Positions 20,257 to 31,340 of a DNA stretch of 64,000 bases are shown one piece after another. The stretch is from Hippopus hippopus. Lineage: Eukaryota; Mollusca; Bivalvia; Cardiida; Cardiidae. Every line of letters begins with the position of its first letter. Position 1 is the stretch's first letter. The DNA is taken from the NCBI GenBank assembly GCA_946811185.2, contig OX328097.1, positions 5,690,242 through 5,754,241 of the forward strand. The letters run 5' to 3'. The notes under the pieces are model-generated. The model saw only the letters and a list, made by a program, of their open reading frames with translations, was not told the DNA's origin and ran no database searches. Both the position numbers and the translations under genes were made by a program.

Positions 20257-21189
20257 AGGGCTTTCATTAGGAGCCGGGGGCCGGGGATTTCACCCGTCTA
20301 TTTTGACTGAACCCCCCGGCTACTTTTGTCCTACAAAAAATGGCCAATGGTGTTTTTTTTTTAAATCCAGAATATAAAACTCGGAATAGAACGGCGTTAT
20401 CTGAATGTTTTTACTGATTATTTTGCTTATAAAACATTGCCCTGTCACTAAAAACGTAATAAAATTAACTGCGGCTTCCGATCTGTCTCGCGAATAGTTT
20501 GTTTACAAAATAATGCCGGAAATCGGTCTTTTTTATCGCTCGTTTCGACCAGGTCGTTTCGGGTCTACGTAGTTTCGGCCTTGAGTCAATTTTTGGAGAG
20601 GGTCACCGTCGTCAGGGTAATGTTTGGATCTCTATTTACTTGTGGGGTCCGAAAAGCTGACAGAGGTGTTCCATGTAATAAAGTCCGAATCATCCGGGCC
20701 GATGTGAATTGGATCGGAATGGTTTTGGCTCAATAATTTTGTACTGTTTTCTCATTTTATGCATGATTTATGCACAAAACTGACAGCTAAATCAACAAAA
20801 CAAATTCAAAAAATACTATAGACTCATTTCCAAGAGCCATTATTGATTACCATTCATTTTTATATTAACAAAATTTGGGGATGAAATAGTAAAGTTAAGC
20901 TTCGTTGACAAAAAGTTCTGTTTTATTTGATCCTCTTCATTATATTCTTCTCCATGTTTCTAAAGAAAAGGGGGGGATATGAACAAGAAATGGCACCTAA
21001 TACCCCCCTGGATATGTGGTTCTCCATGTCTGCAAACACCTAATTTTCGTTTTCGGCCGGGGGCCTTCAGCCCCCTGGACCCCCGGACAGGGGGCGCTGC
21101 CCCCATGGCCCCCACTGGGGGAGGACCCCCAGACCCCCCTTCTACTTTTGGAAAATACTCTTCTACTTTAAATCTTATTGAAAGCCCTG
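20257..21189. mobile_element. DNA transposon with CAGGGCTTTC ends and a GC-rich block
   Basis: The left end CAGGGCTTTCATTAGG matches the right end in reverse (CAGGGCTTTCAATAAG). ACTTA lies just outside each end (20252-20256, 21190-21194), a possible 5-bp duplication. Both subterminal regions are very GC-rich (GCCGGGGGCCGGGG at 20275; GGACAGGGGGCGCTGCCCCC near 21086), unlike the AT-rich surroundings. The ORFs across the GC block are low-complexity proline/glycine and not credible genes. Some hAT groups have 5-bp duplications. Confidence 0.6.
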
Positions 21190-21194
21190 ACTTA

Positions 21195-21975
21195 TATTTC
21201 GGATATAATTTTCTAATCATGCTTAAAGATACATCATGTATAAAACAAGAGCACTACATGCTGGTGCCATCGCTAAGCCGCAGTTGCATAGGGGAATAAC
21301 TGTTTAAAAAAATCAGTGTTACCTTCTCTTGCTGTATATGTTCCCTTTTTGATGGTAAACAAGTCTCGCACAAATTCATTGCTTAAAATTTTTGTACATG
21401 TATATGAAAAAGACAGATGACGACAGGACTCTGATGATACCTCAGGGTTCCTTGAAAACGGTTGAGATAAATAATAATCATTGTTCTCATGAAAAAGTCA
21501 GATTTATACAACAACATGCATATACTAAGAGGCCATAAATTTTTCATCAAATTTGAAATTACTAGAGCTATTTATGCTAATTTGATATGCTATCAGTATT
21601 GGTTGCCTGATATAAAAGTTCTAGCTTTCTCAAACCCAGCGATGTTATTTTTCTGCAAAATTTTTGTGAAGTCACCATAGATATCAAAGTAGAAAACGTA
21701 TTTCGAAAATATGGATCACTTTTCAAACAGCTGATTATATATATAATATTACATTGTGTTGGATAGTAAATATATATTTCAATATCAAATTTATTTCGCA
21801 TTATTTTTGTATAAATTTCATAACATGGCTTCAGTTTTCAAGCCACAATAAATTAGAAAGCAAAGTTAAAAATACATGCAAGTATTTGGGGTTTTAGACT
21901 TTGATAAAGTATTTATTGCCACTCACTGTAGATGCAAAGTGTCACCACTCATTTTTCCTTCAAATTTCACTTATC
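21195..21975. other. No recognisable gene or element
   Basis: AT-rich. It begins with a CTTATATTTCGGATATAA tract and contains ATATATAT runs around 21737-21777. No element ends found. Confidence 0.4.
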
Positions 21976-23046
21976 TGTATTAAGCTGTGTTTACTGGCGA
22001 GCAGTAGCGGCAGTGGATTTTTTTTGTTATGTACAGTTTTCCTAAGAAATGTTCACTGGCGCGCGGCGGCGGCAGATCGGCGGAGCAGCGGTTTTTTTCG
22101 CCGCTTGCCACTCGCCGCTAGAATGGTCCAAGGGGCATTTAAATCTGCTCGCCGCTAGCCACTGCACTCAAATTTCTCAACAATGATAAAAAGATCCAGA
22201 AAGTCGGTCGATGATCATGTTTAGCTGATCAGATGAGTATTTTCAATTTGAGCCTACAGATTTTCTCTGAATAGTGAAAGTTTTCTTTTTTTTACCCCTG
22301 AAGGGTCGTATTATGTTAAGGCCCCGGTCATCTGTCCGTCCGTCCATCCATCTGTCTGTCTGTCTGTCCGTCCATCTGTTAGCAATTTCTTGTGTGCGCA
22401 ACTCCTACAGTTTTCATTGGAATAAGTTCAAACTTTCCACAATTAATCTCTATGATGTGCAATTGTGCATGTGAATCTTAAAACTTGGATATCTGCAGGC
22501 GTTCTAGATTTTAAGCCATTTTACTGACAAGCCCCTTTGGGTGTATATGCGCCGCTTTGCGAAGCTCTTGTTTAAATATTACGCTAGGCCGAGTGCAGCC
22601 TACTTTTTGCACATGGTAATTCGCCTTTGACAAGTATATAAGATTATATAGCCCAATTTTTTTATATTCCTTGTCCAACTAGATGGAGCACTTGGGCAAA
22701 TTGCTCCCTTGACATCCTATGATACTCAAAGAATTTGTCTTCGAACTACCCAAGTTCTTCAACTAGGGTATAAAAAATGCCGTGTCTATGGCGACTCTGT
22801 AACATCGGATGGACGTTCCATCGGCTATGTCTTCTCCTTTTTGGTTTCAGCAGTAGCATACCTAATCCGATAATAATGATATCTTGATCACGATCTGCGA
22901 GAGTTGGCCGTACGAGGACCATGATGGAAAAGAAAACCGCATGTCAATAAACACACACTCCAGCGGAAAGAAAACCGCTGCCGCTACCGATGCCGCTGCC
23001 GATACCGCTATGGCTACCGCTTGCCAGTAAACACGGCTTTACAGAG
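21976..23046. mobile_element. Probable DNA element with GTGTTTACTGGC terminal repeats
   Basis: Left CTGTATTAAGCTGTGTTTAC and right (reverse) CTGTAAAGCCGTGTTTAC continue as TGGC(G/A)AGC(A/G)GTAGC, so the ends are inverted repeats of at least 30 bp. Subterminal sequence is rich in CCGCT/AGCGG motifs (22040-22160, 22975-23030). The interior carries the (GTCC/GTCT)n repeat at 22325-22380. No transposase seen. Confidence 0.6.
22290..22570 (+). repeat. GTCCGTCC-type repeat element
   Basis: CCCTGAAGGGTCGTATTATG leads into GTCCGTCCGTCCATCC and CTGTCTGTCTGTCTGTCC, and it ends with CGCCGCTTTGCGAAGCTCTTG. Its design parallels the element at 60150. Confidence 0.6.
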
Positions 23047-23137
23047 GTTTGCTGTTTGCAATTTTCTAGTGTACACAGAGTTGGCACTATGACTTTGAAA
23101 GGTCTGTGGAAATTTAAGTATATGTTACGTTAACTCC

Positions 23138-23382
23138 CATTGGTACCTGTCAAAGCTCTCTGGGGATTGATGATTGTCATTGTGACAAGATTTATTCCTC
23201 TCTCACAGCTGACCATTTTCTCCATGATGGCTATGTGGTAAAATACCCAGTGTCTTGGAAGAATGATGTATGAAGTACTGGTAAAAAAAACTCAAGGAAA
23301 GCATGGATAGGTGCACTAGACACCATGATATATCTGAAATAACTTTGTTAATGGCATTGAACACCATAAAAACATAGTAGTA
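23138..23382 (+). mobile_element. SINE, subfamily Sa, 5' truncated
   Basis: ATTGATGATTGTCATTGTGAC, CTGACCATTTTCTCC, GCATGGATAGGTGCACTAG and a tail GAACACCATAAAAAC. The tRNA head is missing. Confidence 0.7.
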
Positions 23383-23489
23383 CATCATAGCCATCTTGCC
23401 ATCCCATGGTAACTACATTCTTGGGGTGTCTATGGTATGGTGACTGCCATGCAAACACAATGTTTGCATCATGAATTGCTGACATACAA

Positions 23490-23615
23490 GGCTGTTCCAC
23501 ACAACAACCCTAGAGAAGACAGCTTTTGAAAACACTGTGGGAAAAAGAGAAAATGCTGGTAAACAGCATTTTCTTTTATTCCTATAGTGTTTTCTACCCT
23601 TTCAAAGACTGGTCT
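23490..23615 (-). mobile_element. F1 fragment, B half and core
   Basis: TTCCACACAACAACCCTAG, core GGTAAACAGC with an eroded right arm, then CTACCCTTTCAAAGAC. The A half is absent. Confidence 0.6.
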
Positions 23616-23934
23616 ACAGGTTGCTTTTGTTTACTTACATCAACTAATCATTCAGATAATAGTCTGTAAATATTGCTGACATTCTTTCTTGACCCCTTGC
23701 AGGTTTTCTAGTATGAACGAATTCTTTATACTCATTAGTATAATTACAACAGTGAGTGGTATCATGCCTGTTTTCTTATCGTTATTGCATGCAAACCTTT
23801 GCACAAGTGCTTGTTTCTCATCAGAGCTTGCACATGTGATCCAAGGATTCAAACTCTGCATTCCTCAAAGCCAGCCCAATCCACCAAGTTTGTGAACCTA
23901 TAGTTGAAGGAGGATGACTTTCATAAATGAATAA

Positions 23935-24066
23935 AAAATGAGAAATTTTTCTCCTTTTCTGACCATGTTTTCCTCCCATTGATAGAAAAACTGTACTATT
24001 TGGGTTATAATTGATTACTCTTATGTAAATGCTCCCAATTTGGATGAGTCTAAAATCTAAAGAGTT
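23935..24066 (-). mobile_element. F1 fragment, A half
   Basis: CTCCTTTTCTGACCATGTTT through GTAAATGCTCCCAATTTGG to CTAAAGAGTTAA. Confidence 0.55.
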
Positions 24067-25684
24067 AATATGATGTTTTTTTCGAACCAATGCTTTGCCC
24101 AACTTCATCAAATTATGTCAAATTACAATGAAAAAAAGAAATATCCAGAAGTATGATTGAGGACAAGAATTTTTTATAAAAATTTCACAAGATTGATTGT
24201 AGAGAAAGTATAAAAGATGCAAGAGAAATAGCAGTAAACATGATGAACAAGTACACTTAAACTGAGTGAATAGTACCTATTATCAAAAGAAAAACCCAGT
24301 ATTATAATAAGCATATTTCATCAGAATATAGTGCTTAATAAAATTTTGGTCATTGTTGGCAAAAACTCACATTCAACAAAACATGGCACTAGCCAGTCTT
24401 TTTATTGGATGCACTGCTTCATCAGCAAAAAGGTTTTTCGACAAAATATCATGACATGCTGGTCTTACTTCCCAAAAAATGACAAACACAAGCAATATTG
24501 TTTATGTACAGTTTCCAATTATTTTGTATCACTGACATCCACTGTGCACGCATCAGAATACAAAATTAATGCAAAAAATAAATGGATTGAACGGTCACTA
24601 AAGATGACTGGTTTGTCACCCTTGGCCTGCTGTGTCAAAAAAGGCATGTAAAATAAGACGTACCAGTCAAGTAAAAGCTCTATTACAGGCTTAGCTGCAT
24701 CTTTGTCACTCAACAGCTTGATTCAGAGATTAAGACTGATTAAATGTTTGCATTTAAAAGATCTACTTACTGCTTGGGTATTAAAAATTCTTATATGTAT
24801 GTTTGTGGGTGAACTGTAGATGGGCTGTCATCCAATCTGGCTGTCAACACCTTTCTTGTGGCTTGTAGTACCAGCATGTCAAACAAGAGTACCATTTTGA
24901 CTTCCCTTTCATTGCAGCCATCAGTCTTAACTCGCTTTATTGTCAAATAAATCCAAGACATTCTTAGTCTAGAAATGGGACCTATCTATGTCTTTCAGGA
25001 GTTTCTTTTACCAGTGATTCACACAACACAATTTTCAAGCCAGCAGGTCACTGCTTTCCCATGCAAATAACTTCAAAAAGAAGTTTCAATCTCAACTCAG
25101 CAAAATAATGGACTTACGTCTGTAAACTGAGATCAATCTATTGATTTTATTCAGTTGAGTCTGAAATGTTTCTCCAACTCAGGATTTTAGAATATTACTA
25201 TAAAATTCTGTTGATGTTCCTGAAACCATCTCAAATAACAAACTCAACTTAAGTCGGAAAAAGAGTCCCGTAGATGAAGCAAAATAAGAGACTTAAATTT
25301 TTTATTTTTTGTAAAACCAGGCCCTGGCGTAACTGAGGTAGGGTTTTGTCCTGTATCTTGCATAGTACCATATAACTACATGCCTTCTGGGGATGTCATA
25401 CATATGGGCAACCTGGGCAGCTGATGGCAACAACAAAAAACCGAAAATCCAACTTGCTGATTTTTTTCAAATAAGTAAAAAAAAGAAAAGAGGGGATCAG
25501 GGGAGTAAAAAGGGTTGGGGCAAAGGTTTGAATTCACACACTTCACAATGGGGTAAAAAGCTACTAATAGCCTATAAACCATTGGTTTAATTTTACTTTA
25601 ATGCCTATAATTAGTTGCAACCATGTGAAAATATTTGGGTTTTATGGTGTACTTGCTACATTCCTCAATAGTGTTGACATCCAC
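24067..25684. other. Long stretch without a recognised element
   Basis: No F1 copy for about 1.6 kb, the longest such gap in the first half. The short ORFs here lack splice-site context or recognisable motifs. A purine-rich tract AAAAAAAAGAAAAGAGGGG lies near 25480. Confidence 0.4.
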
Positions 25685-25913
25685 TTAACTTTTTACCAAA
25701 TGACAAAATTTTAGACTGATTCATATTGAAAGCATTTGTAGATGACAAAATAAATGCATCTTGAAAAATGAAATTTGTTTTGGGCAAGGTGGAAAACATT
25801 GTGGGAAAAGAAGAAAATGCTGGTTTCCAGCATTTTCTCCCTTTCCCACATTGTTTTCAAAAGCTTTTTATCTCAGGGTCGTTAAAAGTCGGGGTTGTGT
25901 GGTAAAGGGTTAA
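25685..25913 (+). mobile_element. F1 MITE, complete
   Basis: TTAACTTTTTACCAAATGAC at the left, core GCTGGTTTCCAGC, B end GTGTGGTAAAGGG-TTAA (25910-25913) shared with the following copy. Confidence 0.8.
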
Positions 25914-26127
25914 AACCTTTACCCATAGGAAAAGTCTTATGAAGAAGGCCTTTTGAAAATATTGTGGGAAAAGAAGAAAAATGCTGGTAACCAGCATTTT
26001 CTTCTTTTCCCACTATCTTTTCTGACATTCACAGACAAATTATATGACCAAAGTTGCATTAAATTCATACCTTTAAATGCTTTCAATTTGGGAGTGCCTG
26101 CTCTTTTGTCAACTGGTAAAGACTTAA
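25910..26127 (-). mobile_element. F1 MITE, chained
   Basis: TTAAAACCTTTACCCATAGG at the left, good core (GCTGGTAACCAGC), right end CAACTGGTAAAGAC-TTAA. Confidence 0.75.
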
Positions 26128-26318
26128 ACCCCATAGAGTGCCAAGGACATTTCAAGTCATAGTTGCAGACAGTGTAAATTAATATTAGTCTGCTCGTAGC
26201 GTGCAAAATATGCGATCTGATCTTGGATCCACTCTATCAGAAATTTGGCAAGATATTCACACACCTAAGACTTTAAATCTTCATAGTTTTACCCTTTTTT
26301 TTGTGCCTTTTTGGTCAT

Positions 26319-26530
26319 TTTAACTTTCCATACCATAGACAACATCAGAAGCTTTTGTGGACAGTGTAGATCAAGATCAGACTGCACATAGAATGCAGTC
26401 TGATCTGTGATCTACACTGTCCACTGCTTTATTCTAGATTATGAACAAATGATGTCTTGATCTTGTAGCGAAACTGCATATGTAGTTACTGAGTAAATGC
26501 TATTTATTTTTTCAGTTGTGAAAGAGTTAA
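26319..26530 (+). mobile_element. F2 MITE, TTAA both sides
   Basis: TTAACTTTCCATACCATAGA at the left, palindrome GATCAGACTGCACATAG / GAATGCAGTCTGATC, right end GTGAAAGAG-TTAA. The outer bases C-CTTTC resemble F1 but the interior is unrelated. Confidence 0.75.
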
Positions 26531-26559
26531 GGATAAAATGCTAATTGAAACCTAAAATA

Positions 26560-26819
26560 GCTTGCAACACTTGAAAAGGGGCATTCTGACATTTGAGTAA
26601 AGTGACGTCTGGGATCAGCCTGCGCAAACTGCGCAGGCTAATCCGAGACGGCACTTTATGACTACATTAGATTTTGTCCCATAGTAGACTCACCCAAAAC
26701 AGAAAATTACATAAAAACAGAAAGTGTTGTTTCGGATTATTCAGCGCGGAGTGTGCAGGCTGATCCGAGACAACACTTTAGGCAAATGTCCGAATGCCCC
26801 TTTTCGCGTGTTGCAGGCC
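26560..26819. mobile_element. F3 MITE
   Basis: GCTTGCAACACTTGAAAAGG at the left and the inverse CCTTTTCGCGTGTTGCAGGCC at the right. Two internal hairpins (CAGCCTGCGCAAACTGCGC; CAGCGCGGAGTGTGCAGGC) are themselves inverted copies beside CGAGACGGCACTTTA / CGAGACAACACTTTA. Confidence 0.75.
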
Positions 26820-26967
26820 AAATAGAAGTCTTCATTCAACTGTTCTGTCCTTCTATTGATTTTAAAAAAAAAAGTACCTTGTGGCTCCCTTCGAGTTTTT
26901 GTAGAAAAAAAAAGATGTTCATGATCTAGTTACCACAGAAAGATGATTTTATTTTAAGCTTGCAGGA

Positions 26968-27099
26968 TACCAGTTTTGAAAACATTATGGCAAGAGGGCA
27001 AATTGTTAATTGGGAGTATTTTAGCCAAAATTTATTGTGTTGTCTGCAAATGCTTTCAACTAAAATGAATGTGAAATTTCATTCTTTGGTAAAAGATTA
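26968..27099 (-). mobile_element. F1 fragment, core lost
   Basis: TTTTGAAAACATTATGGC at the left, A half TTGTCTGCAAATGC, end TTTGGTAAAAGATTA. Confidence 0.5.
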
Positions 27100-27127
27100 G
27101 AGGATAAAACCTTTTTTTTACAGGATT

Positions 27128-27236
27128 AAAAACATGGTGGGTAAAGGAGAAAATGCTGGTTAACAGCATTTCCTCCTTTTCTCACAATATTTTCAAAAGC
27201 ACTTTTTGTGAGGGTTGTTAAGACACAAGGGTTAAA
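27128..27236 (+). mobile_element. F1 fragment, core and B half
   Basis: ATGGTGGGTAAAGGAG, core GCTGGTTAACAGC (a TTAA at the very centre), B end ACACAAGGG-TTAA. Confidence 0.6.
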
Positions 27237-27314
27237 TGTTAAATGTGGGGTGTTTTTAAAATCTGTTAATGAGGAGCTTCTAGACCTGTCATTAATCATC
27301 CCATAAAAAAAACC

Positions 27315-27740
27315 TATAACCCCTTCCCAAACGACAAATCCAAGACTTTTTCAAATTGAAAGCATCTGCAGACAACAAATCTGAAAGGGAACAAATGAAC
27401 TGGATGCCTATTCACCAACCATTCTCAAGAATATTCCTAATCTTATTTGTCATGATTTTCTAAATATGAGAGTAACACAACTTCTGATTGGCTTAACCAA
27501 ATAATTTAGCCAATCAGAAGTCATGTTACTTTCAAACTTAGAAAATTCTGGAGAATAAGCCTGCCAACGTTCTTAAGAATGATTGGTGAATAAGGACCCT
27601 GACATTCTTTGACAGGACAGAAAACATTGCGGAAAAAGTAGAAAATGCTGGTTACCAGCATTTTCTACTTTTCCCTCAATGTTTTCAAAATGTTTCTTAC
27701 CCATAGTTATTAAAACTTGGGATTGTGTGGTAAAGGGATA
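27315..27740 (+). mobile_element. F1 MITE split by F5
   Basis: A end CCCCTTCCCAAACGAC and GCATCTGCAGACAAC to 27401. It resumes after F5 with GACAGAAAACATTGC, a well-paired core (GGTTACC) and B end GTGTGGTAAAGGG-ATAA. Confidence 0.75.
27402..27598. mobile_element. F5 palindromic MITE in F1
   Basis: ATGCCTATTCACCAACCATT at the left and AATGATTGGTGAATAAGGAC at the right. GATTGGCTTAACCAAATAA pairs with its inverse at the centre. Confidence 0.8.
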
Positions 27741-27862
27741 AAGTTCATTTTGGTTATCTCTTCCTTTCTAATAATCTACCTTTTCTACATATTTTTCAAT
27801 AGAAAAAGTAACAAAAACAGATCTATCTAACAAATTTTTCAGCAGATTAATTGAATTAAGGT

Positions 27863-28050
27863 TTAACTTTACCACATAATCCCAGGTTTAAATGACCCTG
27901 AGGCAGATGGCTTAGGAAAACATCATGGGAAAAGAAGGGAATGCTGGTTACCTTTTCCTTCAATGTTTTCTGCACTTGCAAAGCCATTTTCCCCATTTGT
28001 GTAACATTTTATTTGTCGCATGCAAATGCTTTCAATGGGGTCTGGTAAAG
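27863..28050 (-). mobile_element. F1 MITE with half a core
   Basis: TTAACTTTACCACATAATCC at the left. The core left arm reaches GCTGGTTACC and then jumps to CCTTCAATGTTTTCTGC, so most of the right arm is gone. The end is GTCTGGTAAAGAC. Confidence 0.7.
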
Positions 28051-28204
28051 ACACAATACATGTTTGAACATTGCAGCAAAAGGAGAAGACATCCATTTTA
28101 TTTTTAAAAGTGGCCTGATGCAAGACAAAGAAAAAGTAGAGTTGCTAGTTGGAAAATATTTAGACTATAAATGAATTTGAAAAATCTGAGACAAATGCAA
28201 TAGA

Positions 28205-28850
28205 ATTTAAAATCTGTCTATTCTATATACAAGTCCAACCAGTTCTCCCTATTCTGTCTAACCAATTCTGCATATTCTATCTAACCAATTCTCCCTAAGC
28301 TATTAAATCAATTCTACATATGTAATCTAACAAATTCTTCCTAATAATTCTAACCACTCCAATATAGTCTATCTAACCAACTTATATAATTCGTATTCAA
28401 TCTAATTAATTCTGCCTATCATATCTAACCAATTCTGCATATTTTATCTAATCAATTTTGCCTACTCAATCTAACCAATTCTGCCTATTCACTCTAACCA
28501 ATTCTGTCTATACTTTCTAACCAATTCTGCCTCTTCTGTCTAACCAGTTCTGCCAATTCTGTCCAACCAATTCTGCCTAATCTGTATAACCAGTTCTGCC
28601 TATTCAATCAAATCAATTCTGTCTATTCTGTCTAACCAATTCTGCCTATTCAATCTAACCAATTATGTCTAACCAATTATGCCTGTTCTGTCCCAACCAA
28701 TTCTGCCTAATCTATTTAACCAGTTCTGCCTATTCAATCTAACCAATTCTGCATATCTTATCTAAATAATTCTGCATATTCTATCTAAATAGTTCTACCT
28801 ATTCAACCAATTCTGCCTAATGTATCTAACCAATCCTGCCTATCTAAGCT
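28205..28850 (+). repeat. Minisatellite, 23-bp unit, about 28 copies
   Basis: The consensus is 23 bp, built from TCTAACCAATTCTGCCTATT plus CAA or a variant. Units vary by substitution and a few are a base longer or shorter. No spacers, so it is not a CRISPR array. Confidence 0.85.
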
Positions 28851-28984
28851 GTAAAGGGCCTTTCACAACTATCAGACTGGCCAAAATGTGCAGTTTGATC
28901 TTTGATCATCACCAAGCTTTGTTGAAACACTGTACAGACAAAAGCAAGCATGAAACTTGCAGTTATTGTCTTATTTATCTCCTA

Positions 28985-29102
28985 TTGTTGAAAAATTTCA
29001 TCCTTTGAGCCGCATTTAATTGGTCTTCTGCAAAATTTAATGCTTTCAATTTACTGTAGATGGTTATAAAGGCAAGTCTAAAACTTTGTCGATGGGGAAA
29101 AG
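28985..29102 (-). mobile_element. F1 fragment, A half
   Basis: TTCATCCTTTGAGCCGCATTT, TCTTCTGCAAAATTTAATGC, GGCAAGTCTAAAACTTTGTC. Confidence 0.5.
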
Positions 29103-29455
29103 AGCCTGATTGGAAAGTATATGATTCTAAAACCTTGGTTACGCCCCTGAACTTTCATAGGACTTCTTCCCATGGTCTCTGAAGGCAACAATGGAGGTCT
29201 GGTTTGAATTAAAAAGGCAGACAAAAGAAAATGAAATCCTTGCTAACAACAAAGGTCAGATGACATGCTACTGGGTGACTTGATTGCTACATCGGTATGC
29301 AAATTGGACCTTTAAGGTGGAATTGACGACTTTAGTGCCTGGATTTCTGGCCCTTTAATTTTTACAACCTACTATAAAAGAATTCATTAAAAAAATTCCT
29401 TTATTTAAAAGGCAAATTCTTTAACCACAGTTAGCTTGTGAGGCTCTTTCTTTCC
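29103..29455. other. No recognisable gene or element
   Basis: No repeat or ORF of note between the F1 fragment and the next F1. Confidence 0.4.
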
Positions 29456-29460
29456 TTCTT

Positions 29461-29622
29461 TTAACTCTTTACCAAACTACCAGATTTTTGACATTTTCAA
29501 AGTGAAAGCATTTGCAGACATTTGCAGGCTAAAATTATGGCATTTGTACTCAACAGGATAGAAAAAATTGTGGGAAAAGGAGAAAATGCTGGTTACTAGC
29601 ATTTTCTCCTTTTTCCATAACA
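29461..29622 (+). mobile_element. F1 MITE cut by a SINE
   Basis: TTAACTCTTTACCAAACTACC at the left, core GCTGGTTACTAGC, then the sequence switches to SINE at about 29622. The B half is missing. Confidence 0.7.
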
Positions 29623-29850
29623 GCAGACAGGTCGAATCTTCGAAGAATATGACATGCGTAGACAATGTATTTTTCCCAAGCTTAGTAGGCTGCTTTCTCA
29701 CAATAACCATCATAAAAACAATGTTCAGCTGTTCGAGACAAATTCATCTTGTAGCAATGGCTATCATCAATCCAGGGAAAGAAATGGGCTGAGCTTGGAA
29801 ATCCCTGCTTTCAAGCCCAGTTTGTCACTGACTGAGGTACAGGACCCAGC
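29622..29850 (-). mobile_element. SINE, subfamily Sa, truncated
   Basis: GTAGGCTGCTTTCTCACAATA, CTATCATCAATCCAGGGAAAG and GGGCTGAGCTTGG, followed by a degraded tRNA-like head ending CTGACTGAGG. Confidence 0.65.
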
Positions 29851-29861
29851 AGGTTTTTTTC

Positions 29862-29983
29862 ACCCTTTATCACACAATCCCGAGTTTTAATGACCTTGAG
29901 GAGATAGGCATTTGAAAACATTGTGGGAAAAGGAGAAAATGCTGGTAGCCAGCATTTTCTCCTTTTCCTACAATGTTTTCTGT
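29862..29983 (-). mobile_element. F1 half copy, B side
   Basis: CCCTTTATCACACAATCCCG, GACCTTGAGGAGATAGGC, core GCTGGTAGCCAGC, then a direct switch to another F1 at CTACCACATGAC. Confidence 0.7.
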
Positions 29984-30207
29984 CCTACCACATGACAAAA
30001 TTTTAGAGTACTTCGAATTGTAAGCATTTGCAAATGACAATGTAAATGAGCCTTAAAAACTGAAATTTCTCTTTTGGAAGATAGAAAATATTGTGGGCAA
30101 AGGAGAAAATGCTGGTTACCAGCATTTTCTCCTTTTCCCACAATGTTTTCAAATCCCTAATCTTTCTCAGGGTCTTTAAAAATTTGTGATTGTGTGGTAA
30201 AGGGTTA
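29983..30207 (+). mobile_element. F1 MITE, complete interior
   Basis: A end CTACCACATGACAAAATTTT, perfect core, B end GTGTGGTAAAGGG-TTAA (30204-30207). Confidence 0.8.
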
Positions 30208-30537
30208 AGATAATTCAGATCAAGATGACTTTCTAGGGGGTAATCCCGCCCCAATAAAATTCAATCATTCCCTACAGTTATATTTCAGATATTATATTCA
30301 TAAAAGTGTCGATTTTTTGCATGGAATGTGGTACATATTTGCTCTGAAGCATCTGATATGTGATTCATCTGATAGTAACATGTAAGTGTTTGTCCGCCCC
30401 GAAGGTGTAACTATACTTTATACGGTATGAAACCGTTGGGCCACCATCAGTATCACTTTAAAAGTTGTTTCTTGCTTGTCTATGAATGAAAGCAATATAG
30501 CCTTGAAAGGACATCATGTTTTATTTTTAGCAAAGTA

Positions 30538-30882
30538 TTAAAGATACATCTACACTCACTTTCAGCAAGTTTTTAACGCATTTCATCCGTATTTTATGAA
30601 ACTAATCTTTCTTGTATCTTCATGCCAAATGTTGCCCCTGACGACTGCAAGGTTGCACAGATTATTATGGATAGAAAATGCATTTCATGGTTTGGAGGCC
30701 TTCAATTTGAGCAAGCACTGTTGTGGTTTCCTGTTTTAAATAAATACAAATCCCTTGAGTTTTTTTATCCCTTACACCATGTATGTTCGATTATTTATCT
30801 ATCTGTACAAAGCTGACTGAATACTACACACTATCAAGTTTTACCAGTGTTTTGCTCTCTGGCTGTAGAGGTAAATCTTTAA
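30538..30882 (+). mobile_element. F6 MITE, complete
   Basis: TTAA-AGATACATCTACACTC at the left and CTGTAGAGGTAAATCT-TTAA at the right. Interior marks are GCCAAATGTTGCCCCTGAC, GGTTGCACAGATTATTATGG and ATCCCTTACACCAT. The right TTAA also starts the next F1. Confidence 0.8.
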
Positions 30883-31106
30883 CCTTTTACCCTTCGGCAA
30901 AACTTTAGACCGATCCAAATCGAAAGCATTTGCAGATGACATTTTCATAGTGGCTCAAATGGCGCAATTTTTCTTTGATAGGGTAGAAAACTTTGTGGGA
31001 AAAGGAGAAAATGCTGGTTACCAGCATTTTCTCCTTTTCCCACAATGTTTTCAAAAGGCTTCTTCCTCAGGATCGTTAAAAGTCGTCACTGTGTGGTAAA
31101 GAGTTA
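30879..31106 (+). mobile_element. F1 MITE, complete, chained to F6
   Basis: TTAACCTTTTACCCTTCGGC at the left, perfect core, GTGTGGTAAAGAG-TTAA at the right. Confidence 0.85.
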
Positions 31107-31133
31107 AAGAAAACCGCTGGAAATGGTTGTTTG

Positions 31134-31340
31134 ATTCTTTACCAAATAACAATGTTTTACGCTTGTTCAAATTGAGAGCATTCTACGTTTGCAGACTACG
31201 AATTGAATCTGATTCAAATATTGAAATTTGTTTTGGAAAGGATAGAAACATTATGGGAAAAAGGAGGAAATGCTGGCTACCAGCATTTTCTCCTTTTCCC
31301 ACAATGTTTCAAAGCCTTCATCTTACTCATCAGTGTAACA
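31134..31340 (+). mobile_element. F1 MITE, right end lost
   Basis: TTCTTTACCAAATAACAATG at the left, core GCTGGCTACCAGC, then AGCCTTCATCTTACTCATCA running into the next copy. Confidence 0.7.

Noticed and set aside
20960..21299. ORFs on both strands across the GC-rich block.
   Set aside because: Low-complexity Pro/Gly/Ala translation of a C/G-run repeat inside a transposon. No domain or splice context.
21901..22158. ORF with an Arg/Ser-rich C-terminus at 21901-22158.
   Set aside because: It crosses the boundary of the GTGTTTACTGGC element and the basic stretch is its CCGCT repeat.
22325..22380. Telomere-like or satellite origin for the GTCC/GTCT run.
   Set aside because: The unit is 4 bp and degenerate and embedded in a longer repeat seen again near 60190. 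An ordinary microsatellite.
24331..24651. 106-codon ORF in a repeat-free stretch.
   Set aside because: No recognisable motif, no splice signals at sensible positions, AT-rich codons. Kept as unassigned.
28205..28850. CRISPR array.
   Set aside because: Units are contiguous with no unique spacers, and the DNA is eukaryotic.
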